Assembly (NCBI GenBank): GCA_932294295.1
Contig: OW028582.1
Location: forward strand, 38,476,204 to 38,540,203
Reading direction: 5' to 3'
Source: Alitta virens
Lineage: Eukaryota > Annelida > Polychaeta > Phyllodocida > Nereididae
DNA length: 64,000 nucleotides
Shown: positions 45,991 through 58,692 of the stretch, in pieces
How positions within the stretch are numbered: position 1 is the stretch's first letter
Layout: each line of letters begins with the position of its first letter
Notes under the pieces: generated by a model
Databases searched by the model: none
The model's input: only the letters and a program-made list of their open reading frames with translations
Told to the model about the DNA's origin: nothing
Program-made: the position numbers and the translations under genes

Positions 45991-46124
45991 CTATATTTCC
46001 AAGAGATATATCTTGATAAACTATCCTAATATTCGCAAATTATTTCAAATGAGTTTCCAAAAGCAGTCATTATAAGTCATTAAATGTTAACTTAAAATGA
46101 AGTTCCCAGAAAGTTACTTGTTAA

Positions 46125-48019
46125 AGGGGAACACAAGGACATTTGCATGTTAATTTTAAAAGATCTATTAGATGTAAATAAATATATTGTAGAGAAAAGA
46201 ATAGTTAAAAAGATACGTTTAGTATGATTTTACACTGATTAATAGTGCATTTTTCACGGTCCGCCGAAATGCTGGGGGCCGCCATTATTGCACACGGCAC
46301 GCAAGCTAGTGACGTCAATTATGTACTCTTAAATCAGCGCAGATATATTAGTTGAATTAGGACTAATTGCAATGAAAAAATGATTTGTATTTATGTAGGT
46401 ATAAATTTTATTACAACACCCAACCATAAGCCTTGGTGTTATATCAGTTTTAATTTCATCATTGCTTATTATACACCATTAGAAAGATTATGTCTATCAG
46501 GAAATAAGCTATTTCAAAATAACATTTCTTTTATTAACCCCTACATGTATTAAAGGCTAATCCAAATTGACAGGTTTATTATAGGACATAACTATATATA
46601 TAGTCTTATCATAATAATAGGTTATTTTCATAGCACTATAGATTCAATAAAATTGCTCTGCATCGCTTTTCAGATGAATGTTTATTCATAAAATTTACTT
46701 CTTATATCATATGGTAGCCTGTTCCAAAGCATATAGTCTTGATGTAAACTGCTGAAGTCTGATCCGTGCATAGAAGACTTGGGAAAGGTCTGTTATAGGC
46801 CATAAAAGATTTTATTTACCATCAGTGTCAAATTGACATGAAAGCAATTCAGCCTGACACCTTTTCATAATGCAATCATACTGAGGCATTAACCCAATAT
46901 GACTTGTAGTTTCTGAGATATGAGTTTTAATAATGAAAGAAATTAGGCGTAAAACACTGCAAATCTAGCCATACATATAATTTATGCATATGTGCGACAA
47001 TTTTATCCTATTATAGATATATATTTAAAACTCATACTTGGCAATACACCCAAGTAATTATAAATGACTCTACTACAGCAATGGACTTTTTTTTTATATG
47101 TTATGTCAATTCAATTAATTTAATTTTGATGTGTAAATATCACCTATTTATAGGCCTATATCAGTGTTAAAAAATATGCGAATTCTAATATACAGTTTTT
47201 AATGAAAGTTCATTACTCGGCCTGGTCACAATCAACCTGTACTCTGGGTTGGCACGGAGGTTTGATCATGAGAGTCTGATGAGTACTTTTTAACGAAATT
47301 ATTTACCAATGTAAGCCTTTTTAACCCAATGGGTGCTATCTTTTTATAAATATTTTGCTTTTGATTTTCTATACTCTCCATGTGATTTTATATTTTAGGC
47401 TTATATGCCAAGGCTGATATGTATGTTGATCCCTGCCATGGAGGTTGAGAAAAATACAACATTGATGAATCTAATACATAATACCTCTCTAAAATCTTAA
47501 AAAAAAATAATGATAATTTAGTACTCAGTTATCCACATTTTCAAAGTCATTGTTTTTCACTACGAGACCAAGGGGTGTAGAGGCCGTCATTTATGCATGG
47601 ATAATTAATTGCATTGTCTCAAATTGTTCAATAACAATTTACTTGACACTTGGTGAGAACTGTGACATGCTCTTAGCTAGGAATATTTAGAGATTCCTAG
47701 CTCTTAGTATAACAAAAGCTCAAGTGCAATCAACACCTGTTATTGGCAGTATGTTGTTATCATCAGTTGCAATGCCAAGCCTCTAGAATACTTGGCTCTC
47801 ATTAACTGAGACATGTAGTACAACAGTGACGTATTTCCGGTGAGTGCAAAACACCGGGAATCTCGAAAATGGCGGCCTCCGTAGTTCACAACACAGACCT
47901 AATTAATGCAGGATATTACTTTACCAGTGCATATATACAAGTTATGAATGGCGGGGATGTGTTTCTATGGACCTAAGCTAACTTCTGAGAGGTAAAGTGC
48001 TGAAGGTGTTAGTTCCCCT
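46125..48019. mobile_element. 1.9-kb non-autonomous element flanked by TTAA
   Basis: TTAA at 46,121-46,124 and 48,020-48,023 encloses a 1,895-bp segment. It begins AGGGGAACA and ends with the inverted match GTTCCCCT. Further inside, GGCCGCCATT...TTGCAC...TGACGT words occur in opposite orientation near both ends (about 46,275-46,320 and 47,825-47,880), so the ends form a long imperfect inverted repeat. TTAA duplication is typical of piggyBac-type elements. No open frame of note lies inside. Confidence 0.65.
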
Positions 48020-48023
48020 TTAA

Positions 48024-49376
48024 TATGCACTTTCCCAGAATAATTGTTAAAAAAAATGAAGGTTGGTCTGGAGCATCCTTCAAAAACCGGAAATAATTAG
48101 ACATTTTAGATTGCAGGGTTTCATTCGGTAATTTTGCGCAATTATGAAGTATAGTAGACAAAATTGAATCAGAAAGTTGACAAAATTATAGAATTAATAA
48201 TCTTCATAGATATTCCAGAACTTAAATCTTAGAATATGTACGTACACATCCATTTCTCTGTGATAAAACTCACATTGGTGTTTTCTGAAGTGTTAAAGCG
48301 GGTTGCACAGAGATTGGTATCTCTTCAACCAATTATGATTTATATGGAAGTTGTGCCTTTGTTGAAATAAATGTCACCATTGATGCTCATTGTGTTATTA
48401 CAAAAACAATACTGAATAAAAACTGCAGGGTTGTCTAGTGGTCATCTTTTTTGAGGCATGCACTAATGGAGAAAAAGTGATAACGTGCCAAAGGCACTTA
48501 ATACGGTTAGGCCGAGGTAGTTACCCCCCCCCCCCCCCCCCCCACCTTACTTGCTGAACCACCAGGCAAATGTCTGGTGACTGTTCAATGTATTTGTAAT
48601 AATTTAGGTGTAACAAAGAATAAATACAACATGTAAGATTATTGACACAAAAAACACTAGGATTTTGTAATTTATATGGAATCCAACTGCACTGAGTTAA
48701 AAAAAAGAAAGATGTTAGACTAATTATAAATTAGGCCATATCATTATTATATACAATATATATATTGTATAATTGTCTTATTATATTGTAATTTTGTGCA
48801 AACTGCTAATTGTATTTCACACTTGACACCTCCAAGGAGACCTGCCAGTCCATCTGAACTATCTCAATTCAATTTTTTTGTTAACATACCCACGGAATGA
48901 AATCAGTTGATTTCATTTATAAGTATCCAACTGCAATTCAGTCAAATTTGAATGATATATTTTCATCTTCCCTTTGTCTGGTACCATTTTGTCTGGTACC
49001 AAGTGATGGTAATTTCATGTCATACAAGCACACACAAATATAGCACTATGCCTATTTGAGTCTACCCGCTACCCCTCACCCGCATTTTAGATTGGTTTAC
49101 TGCTGGTCCACATGGTCCGCATTTTACACCGACCTGATTTCCGGGAAGGCTATTGGTCGTGATTAAGTTTGATAATGGTTGATTAATGCATAAATTGGCG
49201 ATGGAATTGTCTGAGAATGGGACGTTCAGGTTAGTGCCATGATACGCAACAATTTGGCGGCGTATTTGCTGACTTATTCGCTCTGCAAGCAATGGCGGGA
49301 AAAAATTTTCAAATCCCTGATAATGACGACAATAAGGTTTTGCTGCCGGCAGCCTAACCTTAAAAAGACAATACGA
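48024..49376. other. Unassigned AT-rich DNA with a poly(C) run
   Basis: Twenty consecutive C at 48,524-48,543. A minus-strand open frame at 49,062-49,409 lacks any recognised domain and is not called. Confidence 0.4.
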
Positions 49377-49401
49377 TGACGTCACAATATAGATGACGTC
49401 A
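49377..49401. promoter_or_regulatory. Two perfect CRE palindromes
   Basis: TGACGTCA at 49,377-49,384 and again at 49,394-49,401, 17 bases apart. This is the palindromic site for CREB/ATF factors. No gene was recognised beside it. Confidence 0.4.
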
Positions 49402-52400
49402 TCAAACAATACTTATGTGCTACAGCGTCAGTGACCTCTTATGGTACTTTTTCTCCCCTTTGGAACACAGGCCAAAAACTGTGATTCTGGAATTACCTTC
49501 AAAGCTTCTAAGACAGCCAGTCTTTTGTCATTAAATGTATTTAGATGTTGTGACAATGTGACATGCAGTGCTCACAAGACGATTAGCTGTTTCTAATTAA
49601 AAAATAGAAATATGAAACCTATTAGTCTAAAATTGTGTGTGGTATGAATATCCATTTTCAGATATCAGTTAGCCTACTTATTCATTTTCTGTTGAAATGG
49701 AAAATTTGTGATGCAAAATTTAAGGATATTAAATTATATATATCTTTCTCAAGAAATTCTGATTGAAGGACAACGCATTCAAGACATTACTGATGGTTAT
49801 TAAACTGTCAAGAAAATCAAATAAAAAACTAGACATTTACATGTATTCGTATCCACATCAGGCAGATGCCATGATAATTTGGATTTTCGTTTTGACATTT
49901 TCATGGTCTTTTTACAGAAATATCAATTATAAGCTTTAGAAAGACGGACATATAAATGTCACATCAGATATTTCATTTGCATGTATGATTAGAAATCGAT
50001 TTGTTGATTTAATTTTATTTCCAAATATTTAGATAAATTATTTTGCACAAAAGTTGTTTAAATGAAAACATCACTTTTATTGAGCATATATTTTTTCTGT
50101 GTAGACAATTCACGTTTTGTAGCAAAGAATAGAAATTGTCAAATATGAATTTTAGCCAGTATTGTCAGTACAATGATTAAAGGCACGCATTTGACAAGAT
50201 GGATTCACCACCAATCACGCCACCTCTCCATTAATGACATATTTGAGTCAAATCTGCATTTTTCATCATTTGAGATCTGTTTTAGAGTCAACTCATCAGC
50301 AAGGCAATGTTTGACTGAAAACTTTTTTCGACAAAAAGTTCGCAGAAAGTTATTTGACTTTCCTCACAGCTGAATGCCTCACAGCTGCATCTGAAACAGC
50401 TGTAAGACTGGTCACCTGCTGACAAGAGCGAATGGCTTTAGAGGAGACATTTGACTCAGGTACTTGTCAGTCCAACTTCAAGTACAAACAAAAGCAACTG
50501 GGGGTGACAGCCTCTAACTCACAGGGCAGACCACGGACAGACTACTAGTAAAATACTAAATAATTCACTCGGACAGTTTTTAACTTGGTTCCATTTTCAC
50601 TTCTTATTCCTTTTGAACAAGTCAGTTCCTGACAGGCTATTTCCAGATAATATGTCATATCAGCTCAACATTACCATGTAACAAATGTTTTGATTGGTTG
50701 AGAGAACAGGGTTTAACCAATGAATCTGCTTATCCCATAGGCATTCACAGTTTCATGTTGGATTCGCTATTCAGGCCGCATTGCCAAGGCCAGATTAGTT
50801 GGGTGCTTTGTGGGCATATTGCCATTTGTTTATTTGTCTATCTTTGTAATGCAGGTTAAGACCACCCCCTGGGCTCCTATTAAATTTCTGATTTTGTATC
50901 TCTCTGGTTGGTTGTTCACATGTACCAGCATTCTAAGCAGGATGTGACACTAAGTGTATATGAATAAACTATTTTTAAGACGATATTTTATGTTTATATT
51001 GCTGTTCTAATTGCCTATAACTCAGTCTTGTTGCTAACTTTAGATGGTTTTTTTTTTATAAATTTTTTTTTTGAAATTTGGCGTTGCGGTAGATACTTGA
51101 ATACTCAATCACATGATGTGGGTCCAAAATCCAGAACTGTATGAAAAACATGGGTCATGGAGTGCTTTCCTGTAAGTCATTTTAAAACGACAGTCATTCA
51201 GGGATGTTTCACTGATTTATTATCAATTAGATGTACTGTGGTAATACTGGAGCATTCCTCTTTTATTGACACCAGCCAACCAGAACATTTGTTTGATTCA
51301 TATGTGTGGTGTTAATAACTCTATCCTGATAATAAGCTACCCATTTATTGACACAGCGCTGTCGGAGTTGTTCTTATTAATTGAGACATCGATGTATGGC
51401 GAAACTTGTATTCCTCCCGTATTCATTTTGACAGCTTAGCTACCCATCGTGCACATAGTATTACTGACCTTGCCACGCTGTTATTTGTACACAATCACCT
51501 TTTAATTACCTGCGTTTCGTATTTCATATGATGTTATGATAGGCCCACATTATTTCTTAAATAAACTTAAATTCAATCAAAATAAAGTGTGTTACCATAT
51601 CTTAACTTTGATAATATTATATTAATTTCTTTGTAGCATGGAAAGGGCTAGATACATTCTACGACAAATATATTATCTCATCGCTAAAAGTGAAATTTCC
51701 TCTCTGATACTGCACAACAGGCAGTCCCGTGTTACAAAAAAAATGTATGAACAAGCCAATTGGAGAATAAGTTATTGTGAATAAGGCATTGGATAATAAG
51801 CCATTAGGGAATAAGCCATTGGATGAATATACAGAAGCCACTGACCTTTGCCCTTAGCAATAAGTCATTTATAGCATTTCAATAGGAACATGAGGACACC
51901 ATTATAGATAAATAGACAAGAAGGACTCTACTACAATGTCAGCTGCTCCTCAGCTGCTATTGGCATGACTGTTGTACTGCTGCTAAGAGCATATGCTACA
52001 AAAACTAATTCGGTAAAGACAAACACTCCAAGTACAGAGTGCAGACACATATGTAGTAGATAAATATTTTGTTGCATTTAGAGCAGTTATGTATCAAGCC
52101 TAGTGAAAGTTTCTGCAAACACAAATACCAACATCAGGCAAAATTCTTATTACCAAAACCATTTGTAGATTTAACTAGTTAATCCATACTTCTATAGTGT
52201 ATAACATACTTTTTATTTTAATAAGAGTCATGTTTTATCATATCAAAGTTTTCTGTCATTTTAAATGGCCTTCTTCAACATTGAAGAAGAAAACTATAAG
52301 GTAAAACGTGACTCCTGAGAAGAAATATATTATAGACAATACGCTTATTAGCTCTTATTGATTCCCCAAGTTCACATTCAGGCTTTCCTTCCGAGGATTT

Positions 52401-55400
52401 ACATAATGATTTTGGAAAAGCGACACTGATGACCTATGCTACAAGAACATTATTTTTTGTGTGTGTAACCATTAGATGAGTCATGTAGCTGAAAATTTAC
52501 TCCAGCATTTTTAGGACATTGCAGCTAATTTAGAATAGAATCTATTTTCAAGGTAACTTTACTGATGGAATTTGGCCAGTTATGCTAGAACACATAGCAC
52601 TCTGTGTGTATGAACATGATAAGCTAGAGTAGACTGTGATCAAAAGATGCAGATGCCACAACCGTCAAAAGACATCAGTTCAAACGAGATCTTGGAGGAA
52701 GATAAACAGTAAAGCCTTGCTGAAAGATCCTTTATCCTCCAAACAGAGTATTGTGAAGACAGGGAGTCAAATTTCTGACACGGATTAACACCGGTACATG
52801 AAAAGATGAGTGTCAGCAGATTTATGGTTTTTTTTTTTAAAGTATATTTTATTGCCTCCATGCCACTGGTCTGAAGTTTGATTATTTATAATCAGCTGCC
52901 AGAGGCTGAAGTAATGATGAAACAATAAGGCATGGAATCTAAACCAAGTTAAACTTGCTTCAGCACAGGTCAAGAAACCATCAGCTTAATGTATCATGCA
53001 ACTGGCATCCAGCTGAGAAGACATTCAGTGGAACTGTTTTGGCAATATAGCCACCCATCTGGAATGGAGGATTTTCAATTCAATTTTAGTTCAATTCATT
53101 CAATTTATTGTACCTTGTTCATTTTGTACAGATTTGAACATACTAAAATTATATATGTACAAAGGCTGGCAGACACCTACAGGAGTATTGGCCATTTACC
53201 CATAAATACAAAAGTTACCTTGAATATATTGAACTTTTTAATAGAAATGTATCTCAAAAGAAACATTTAAAATTGTCTCCACTGATACAAAAAAAAACCC
53301 CAATGGAACTTGTAGTAAGTAGGATTTAATAATTCCTGTTGCCTGGTTGGTAATTATAAAAAAGGTATTTTCCATCAATTGTCATTTCATTATCTGTGTC
53401 AATTGGGTGGTTTCTTTCTCTTTATGTCATTAGCTTAATAGAGGTGGGGGGAATGTTCTGGATAATGGTTACAAAACTTCTACTAATCATTTAAAATGTC
53501 CAGGTCCGTTTGCTACACTATTAGAAAATTGTTGTTGTTTCCAAGTCATCAGTGTATCTTCACTTTTTGTTGTAATTACATTTAAATTGGTTTGATTTAA
53601 GATGTTTAGATTATTTAGTTTGCATTCATTTCCTAAAAATAATGCAATTCTAAGATGGAAGATAAGAGTAAGTAAAGTCACATTTGATTGACATGATAGT
53701 TAAAGATATGAAATGCATCATTTTATCACTACAATGTGTAATACCACACATGCAAATGAGCATCAAAGTCAGCAACTAGTGCTGAAATATTTGCTATGTT
53801 GAAGCATAATCAAATTGTTAGTCATACAATTACAACTCTATTATTAATCCTACCATTTGGTGTTTGAGGATGCTTTATCCAGACCTAACTGCAGAGACTA
53901 GTGGCTGTTACAGATTTAGAGAGAAGAAAGATCAAGATCAACAAATTATTCTGTAAGTCAATGTTCCCCAGCGTTTAAATGAGATGAATCTCTGATTAAA
54001 TTTGTATTGTTTTTAAGTTAAATTCCTCAGCTTAAAAATATCTCTAACAAATTGACGATATGAACCACTAAGTACACTATCTGGTCTGTGATTGTGTTGA
54101 AATTGCTTTTCATCCTAAGGCTCATTTAACTTAACACAGATTCAATAATTCAGAATTTGAATGTCAAGGAAAGCGAACATGGTCACATGATGTTTCTGAA
54201 TGGCATTTCTGTAAAATTTTATTCAATAAATATTAGACACGGTAATTGTGATATTAATCTTGTTATTTTTTGAAAATATGAATTCACTTGACTATTCACT
54301 ATGCTCAAATGTTATTTTTTTTATTATCTATATTTATTTGCATGAACTTTGTCAATAATATGTGATCTTTCTGTTTATATAATTAAGGTGTTCTGAACAT
54401 GAAAGACCTTGTTTAAAATCTTGCTTTCAATGTTTTTTGCCTTTTCTCTGTGTTATATGAGCACCTCATCATTACATCTGCTTCTGTGAGCTGGTCTCTA
54501 AGTGTCGGATAAATAGCACTGAGAAAATAGCAGTAAGATCAAAAACCCTATAGCACTACAGAGTCTTTGGTAAGATTGAAACAAAACTAATGTTTATTTC
54601 TGTCTCTGAAATGTACTGATATGTGGAACTGTTATGGTTGTTAAGCTACAAATGATACTACAAACCAACATGAACCAAACATAAATGAGTGATTGATAAG
54701 ACAAATGCCCAGGACAAACGCATGATCCTTGTGAAAGCCCTGAATGGATGAGAACTGAGTGTGACCGGAATTCAGGGAGTGTTTATAATGACAGAACGGA
54801 GACAACACAACAAGGGGAGCTGCCATGGAGATAAACAGGGAATGAGAAGCATTCAGGGAAGGTCCCATCATTCTTCCAAATGTGAAAGATGCCTCAATTG
54901 GTACAGTGTTATACCAGCGCTAAGTAGACAAAGGAAAATGCATGACCTTTGCTGAATGGAAGTAAATGTGACCAATATACTAGTAATTTACAATCGTTGG
55001 GGTAGCCAAGATGATAAATATGTACCACAATTTACATTTCCTGTCACATATATGAATGTCACATATGATTGAGGACTATGCTGTCTGTACCGATGGTCTT
55101 GCGAAGAAAAAAAACTGTTAGCACAAAGAAGCTTGGTCTATCACAAGGCTGATTTGGCTACTGAACATAGGCCTAGTAATTCTGACTTAAGACATAAGCA
55201 TACATAACAGGCATATACTATGATGAGATGATGAGACGAAGGTCCAAATATGGCATAGTCGGATATCATTTATTATGCGAATGACTTCAGGTATAGTTTA
55301 TATCTCAGGTTCATGACCCTGAGCAGCTGCTTGCACAATATCTGTTTTGCCAGTTACGATTTAGTTATTCTGTAAGCTGCAGAAGTTTCTTTCATCAATT

Positions 55401-55480
55401 ATAAACGAAAAAGTCAATGTGCCCATGGTCTATCCACACTTTGTACCTTCCTTATATGCTTTTTGTTATGGCTTGGTCAC
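49402..55480. other. Unassigned AT-rich DNA
   Basis: About 6 kb without a supported gene. A block at 49,740-49,840 is related to 55,945-56,030. AATAAGCCATT-type units recur about five times at 51,770-51,865. Confidence 0.4.
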
Positions 55481-55760
55481 TTCATCTGTGTAATGTCAAA
55501 GGGGAGTGGTTATCTCCCAGAGGTCAATGGACACATCCTCATGCATACGAAAATTGCAATAAAGCATACACTCAACATGTCAAAACATATGTCATTTTGT
55601 AAGTAATTGGTATAGTGTTGCTTTCTTTAAGGCAATTGCTCTAATAGTAAAAAGTGAGAATTTGCAAAGGAATGATGGGCAAGGGAGCCACAAAAGCCGC
55701 TGGCCTTCATTACACCACACATTTGTGTGCATTTTCTTTGCCATTGGAAGATGATAATGA
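55480..55760 (+). repeat. Dispersed repeat family R3, copy 1
   Basis: Inverted relative of about 62,360-62,640. It shares GGAGTGGTTATCTCCCAGAGG-type and GATGGGCAAGGGAG-type blocks in the mirrored order. Function unknown. Confidence 0.6.
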
Positions 55761-56204
55761 ACCTAATAACAGTACAGAAACTTAAACAATGTCGAAGAAA
55801 ATAGACAGTGCTGAGACCAAAAAAAAAATTATCTTTTATGGGGAGCCATGCAGATCAGTTCACAATTACCATCAACCAATATTTACTTTTTTCTGTGACT
55901 GCCAATAAAATTTGATAAAAGAATAATAGTAAAGTAATTAGTGAATTTGAAATTCAAAATCCGATTGAAGGACGATACATTCATGACATGATCGATGGTT
56001 GTTATACTACCCAGAAAATATAATTCCAGACATCAATTATTGTGATCATGAATATATTGGTCCCATAGCCAAAGACTATTAATAACTGAACTCTTACTTT
56101 AAAGTAATTCCAAGTATTTCTGAGTGACATTTGCTGTCACTGCATGTATCGTAGGAGCTAAGCAACACAAGAACAGATTGGAAACAAAAAAGGTAAAGTT
56201 GGTC

Positions 56205-56360
56205 CATTCACAAGCAGCAATGTTGTCCTTATGCATGCATATGAGTGTCCATCAGTGGCATTTTGGGCAAGGCATCACTTAACTGACATTAAACGAGCGG
56301 ATAAGATCATGATGTCACGTGCAGGGATCACACAGCTGCTTGGTAGGCATGGAAATATTT
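56205..56360 (+). repeat. Dispersed repeat family R2, copy 3
   Basis: Reverse complement of 6,780-6,920 with few differences. The same short open frame start is kept. Confidence 0.6.
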
Positions 56361-58350
56361 TTTATAACATTTTGAAAGCTAGCAAAACAGCTCTGGTCAT
56401 TTTTCTCACCGCGTTTCTGGATAAGCTTTAGGGTTGCAAAAAATAATTCTGTCAACACCCGACTTTAGTATATGGTCTAAAGTTAATTCTAATGCAAAAA
56501 GTAAAAAAAATATCTTGGGAAAATTTTCAGATATTTGATTTTTTTGATTTATCACACCCTAGACACCTTCATGATAATGTCTACTCCATAAAATACAACT
56601 ATATGCTATGAATACCATTAAAAAACAGTTATAAAGAAATCTCTCTGGACAATTACGAGATATGATAAAAATGTGTATTTTGGTCTATCACACTCCTATA
56701 ATAAGTAACTTTCATTTCAAATTTCATTGTATGGTCGATTTCTATCATTACGGCTGGCAAAGATCTATGGCTCAGATTGGCTGGTCAATTTCATTGCACA
56801 GCAGCAAAACTTTCTCAATAATATTGTTTATTTTGTGCTAAAAAAAAGCCCTAGAAATATAGTTATATACATCACACATGAATATCTATTTATATCCTTG
56901 ACCTCGTTTGATTTATGGATATGTATTAAAATTCTAGACTTTAAAAAGTTTTAATGTATTTTTTGGTCAAGAAAAACTAGTTAATATCAATTAAGTTTGA
57001 TAATATAATAAATATTCAGGAGTATCCAGTACTTAATGCTGCTTAATAACAGTCCTTTACAAGATGAAGTAATTGGTAATTGGTAAAACTAGAATTAGGT
57101 TTTAACAACGGACAACTTACATGAAGAAGTTCCATTTGTGAATTTTAGCATGTTTTGTGCAAGTATTTTACCCGAAATATATTATCTAATAATTTTATGC
57201 AGCATCTTGGCTCTGGTAGCATCTTAAATGATCATTAATGACTTTTTCTGTTCTAAACCATATCTCAGAGGCTTCATACAGGCAGCACTGTTTAATCCAT
57301 GTCCATGATTGATGCAAGGTCAAGGAATGAGATATCAACACATGGCCATATAAAAACATCTATAACTTAAAGACCCTTTTTTAAAGACAAAATGAGCAGC
57401 ATTAATGAAAATATTTGCATAATTTGCAGGTATTTAGTATCCCGTATTGGCAGAAATCAACTATACAATGCAATTTGACATGAAATGTGCGTATTATATG
57501 GGTGTGATAAACTTAAATATTTATCTATCATATCTCAGAATTTTCCAGATATAGTTCCATTTGACAGAATTTTTGTTCAATTTTTTAAGTTTATTCTGGA
57601 GCATTTTGAATTCTTTTGCAATAGGCATCAATGGTGTAGCTATTCTGCAATTCCAACTGCTATCAGAGACAATCCATCAACTAAATACTGTTTGGAAGAA
57701 TGATGGGACCTCCGTGTGTGTCTCTAAATTCCTCGTTTACAATTCTGCAACTCCTACTAAGTCTCTCTTGTAGCTGCAATACTATCTCTACTGCAGTGCA
57801 ATGTTGGAAGAATCACAGACATTTGCAATCACCTATACATTTAGCCCGTGTAATGGGATGCGATCGGACTTGATAAGTGTCGTTATTTCTGCCAATTCAT
57901 CTTTCACTGCTAAGTTTGGAAAAATGATGAGACCAACTAAAGAAGCTCTGATTCCTTGTTCACAAATATATCTCGCACACACCAGTCACTGTCAGGTAAA
58001 TTTAAATTATTGTAGAGTTCTTGATAGCTTTTATTTTCATGTCCACTGGATGTGTGGCTGACCTAATGTCAGATAAATCACAATATATTGCACTAAACAT
58101 TTTCTTGACCAGAAAGTTAGCCTTTTTTGACTAAGTTATTAGACATTGTGTCTATTTGTTGAGTCAGACTAAAACCCATTTTTGTCATTTTTTCTGTGCG
58201 GCCAATGGTTACATTTTCCTGGACTATTACATTTTGACTGGTTTCACAAGGAAAAAGTATTTCAAGGCAGTATAAAAGCCCTTTTCACAAACGTTTCATG
58301 CATTCTGTTGCAGAAAAGAGAATTTTTACAGCAAGCATAGTGAGATAAGA
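56361..58350. other. Unassigned AT-rich DNA
   Basis: No supported gene. A TATAAAAGC at about 58,271 is followed by no recognisable coding sequence. Confidence 0.4.
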
Positions 58351-58692
58351 AAGACATGTATGTATGTATCATTTATTTACAGTCGTTTTCAATCCGAATA
58401 CAATATAAAATATAAAGTAATCTTAAGTGTTATCACTTCTGTACGACCCTTTCACAATAAAAGAAATAATAAATATGAAATCGAAAATACAAAAGAAAAG
58501 AAAATAATAATAATTAAAAAATAGGAATAGAATGTCTATTTAAGCGGTTCAAAATGTCCATGCAATGTCCAAGTTAAAGTCAGTTATGTAATGTCCATGT
58601 CATTTTATATGTCCACTCTTTATTTGTATTTGTTGACTGTCTGTCAGTTCGTATTTGACTCTGAAAAAAACAAGACATCGAGGTTAGTCAAA

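Noticed and set aside
49062..49409. 115-codon minus-strand frame
   Set aside because: No domain, signal or homologous copy. It overlaps CRE palindromes and looks like non-coding sequence.
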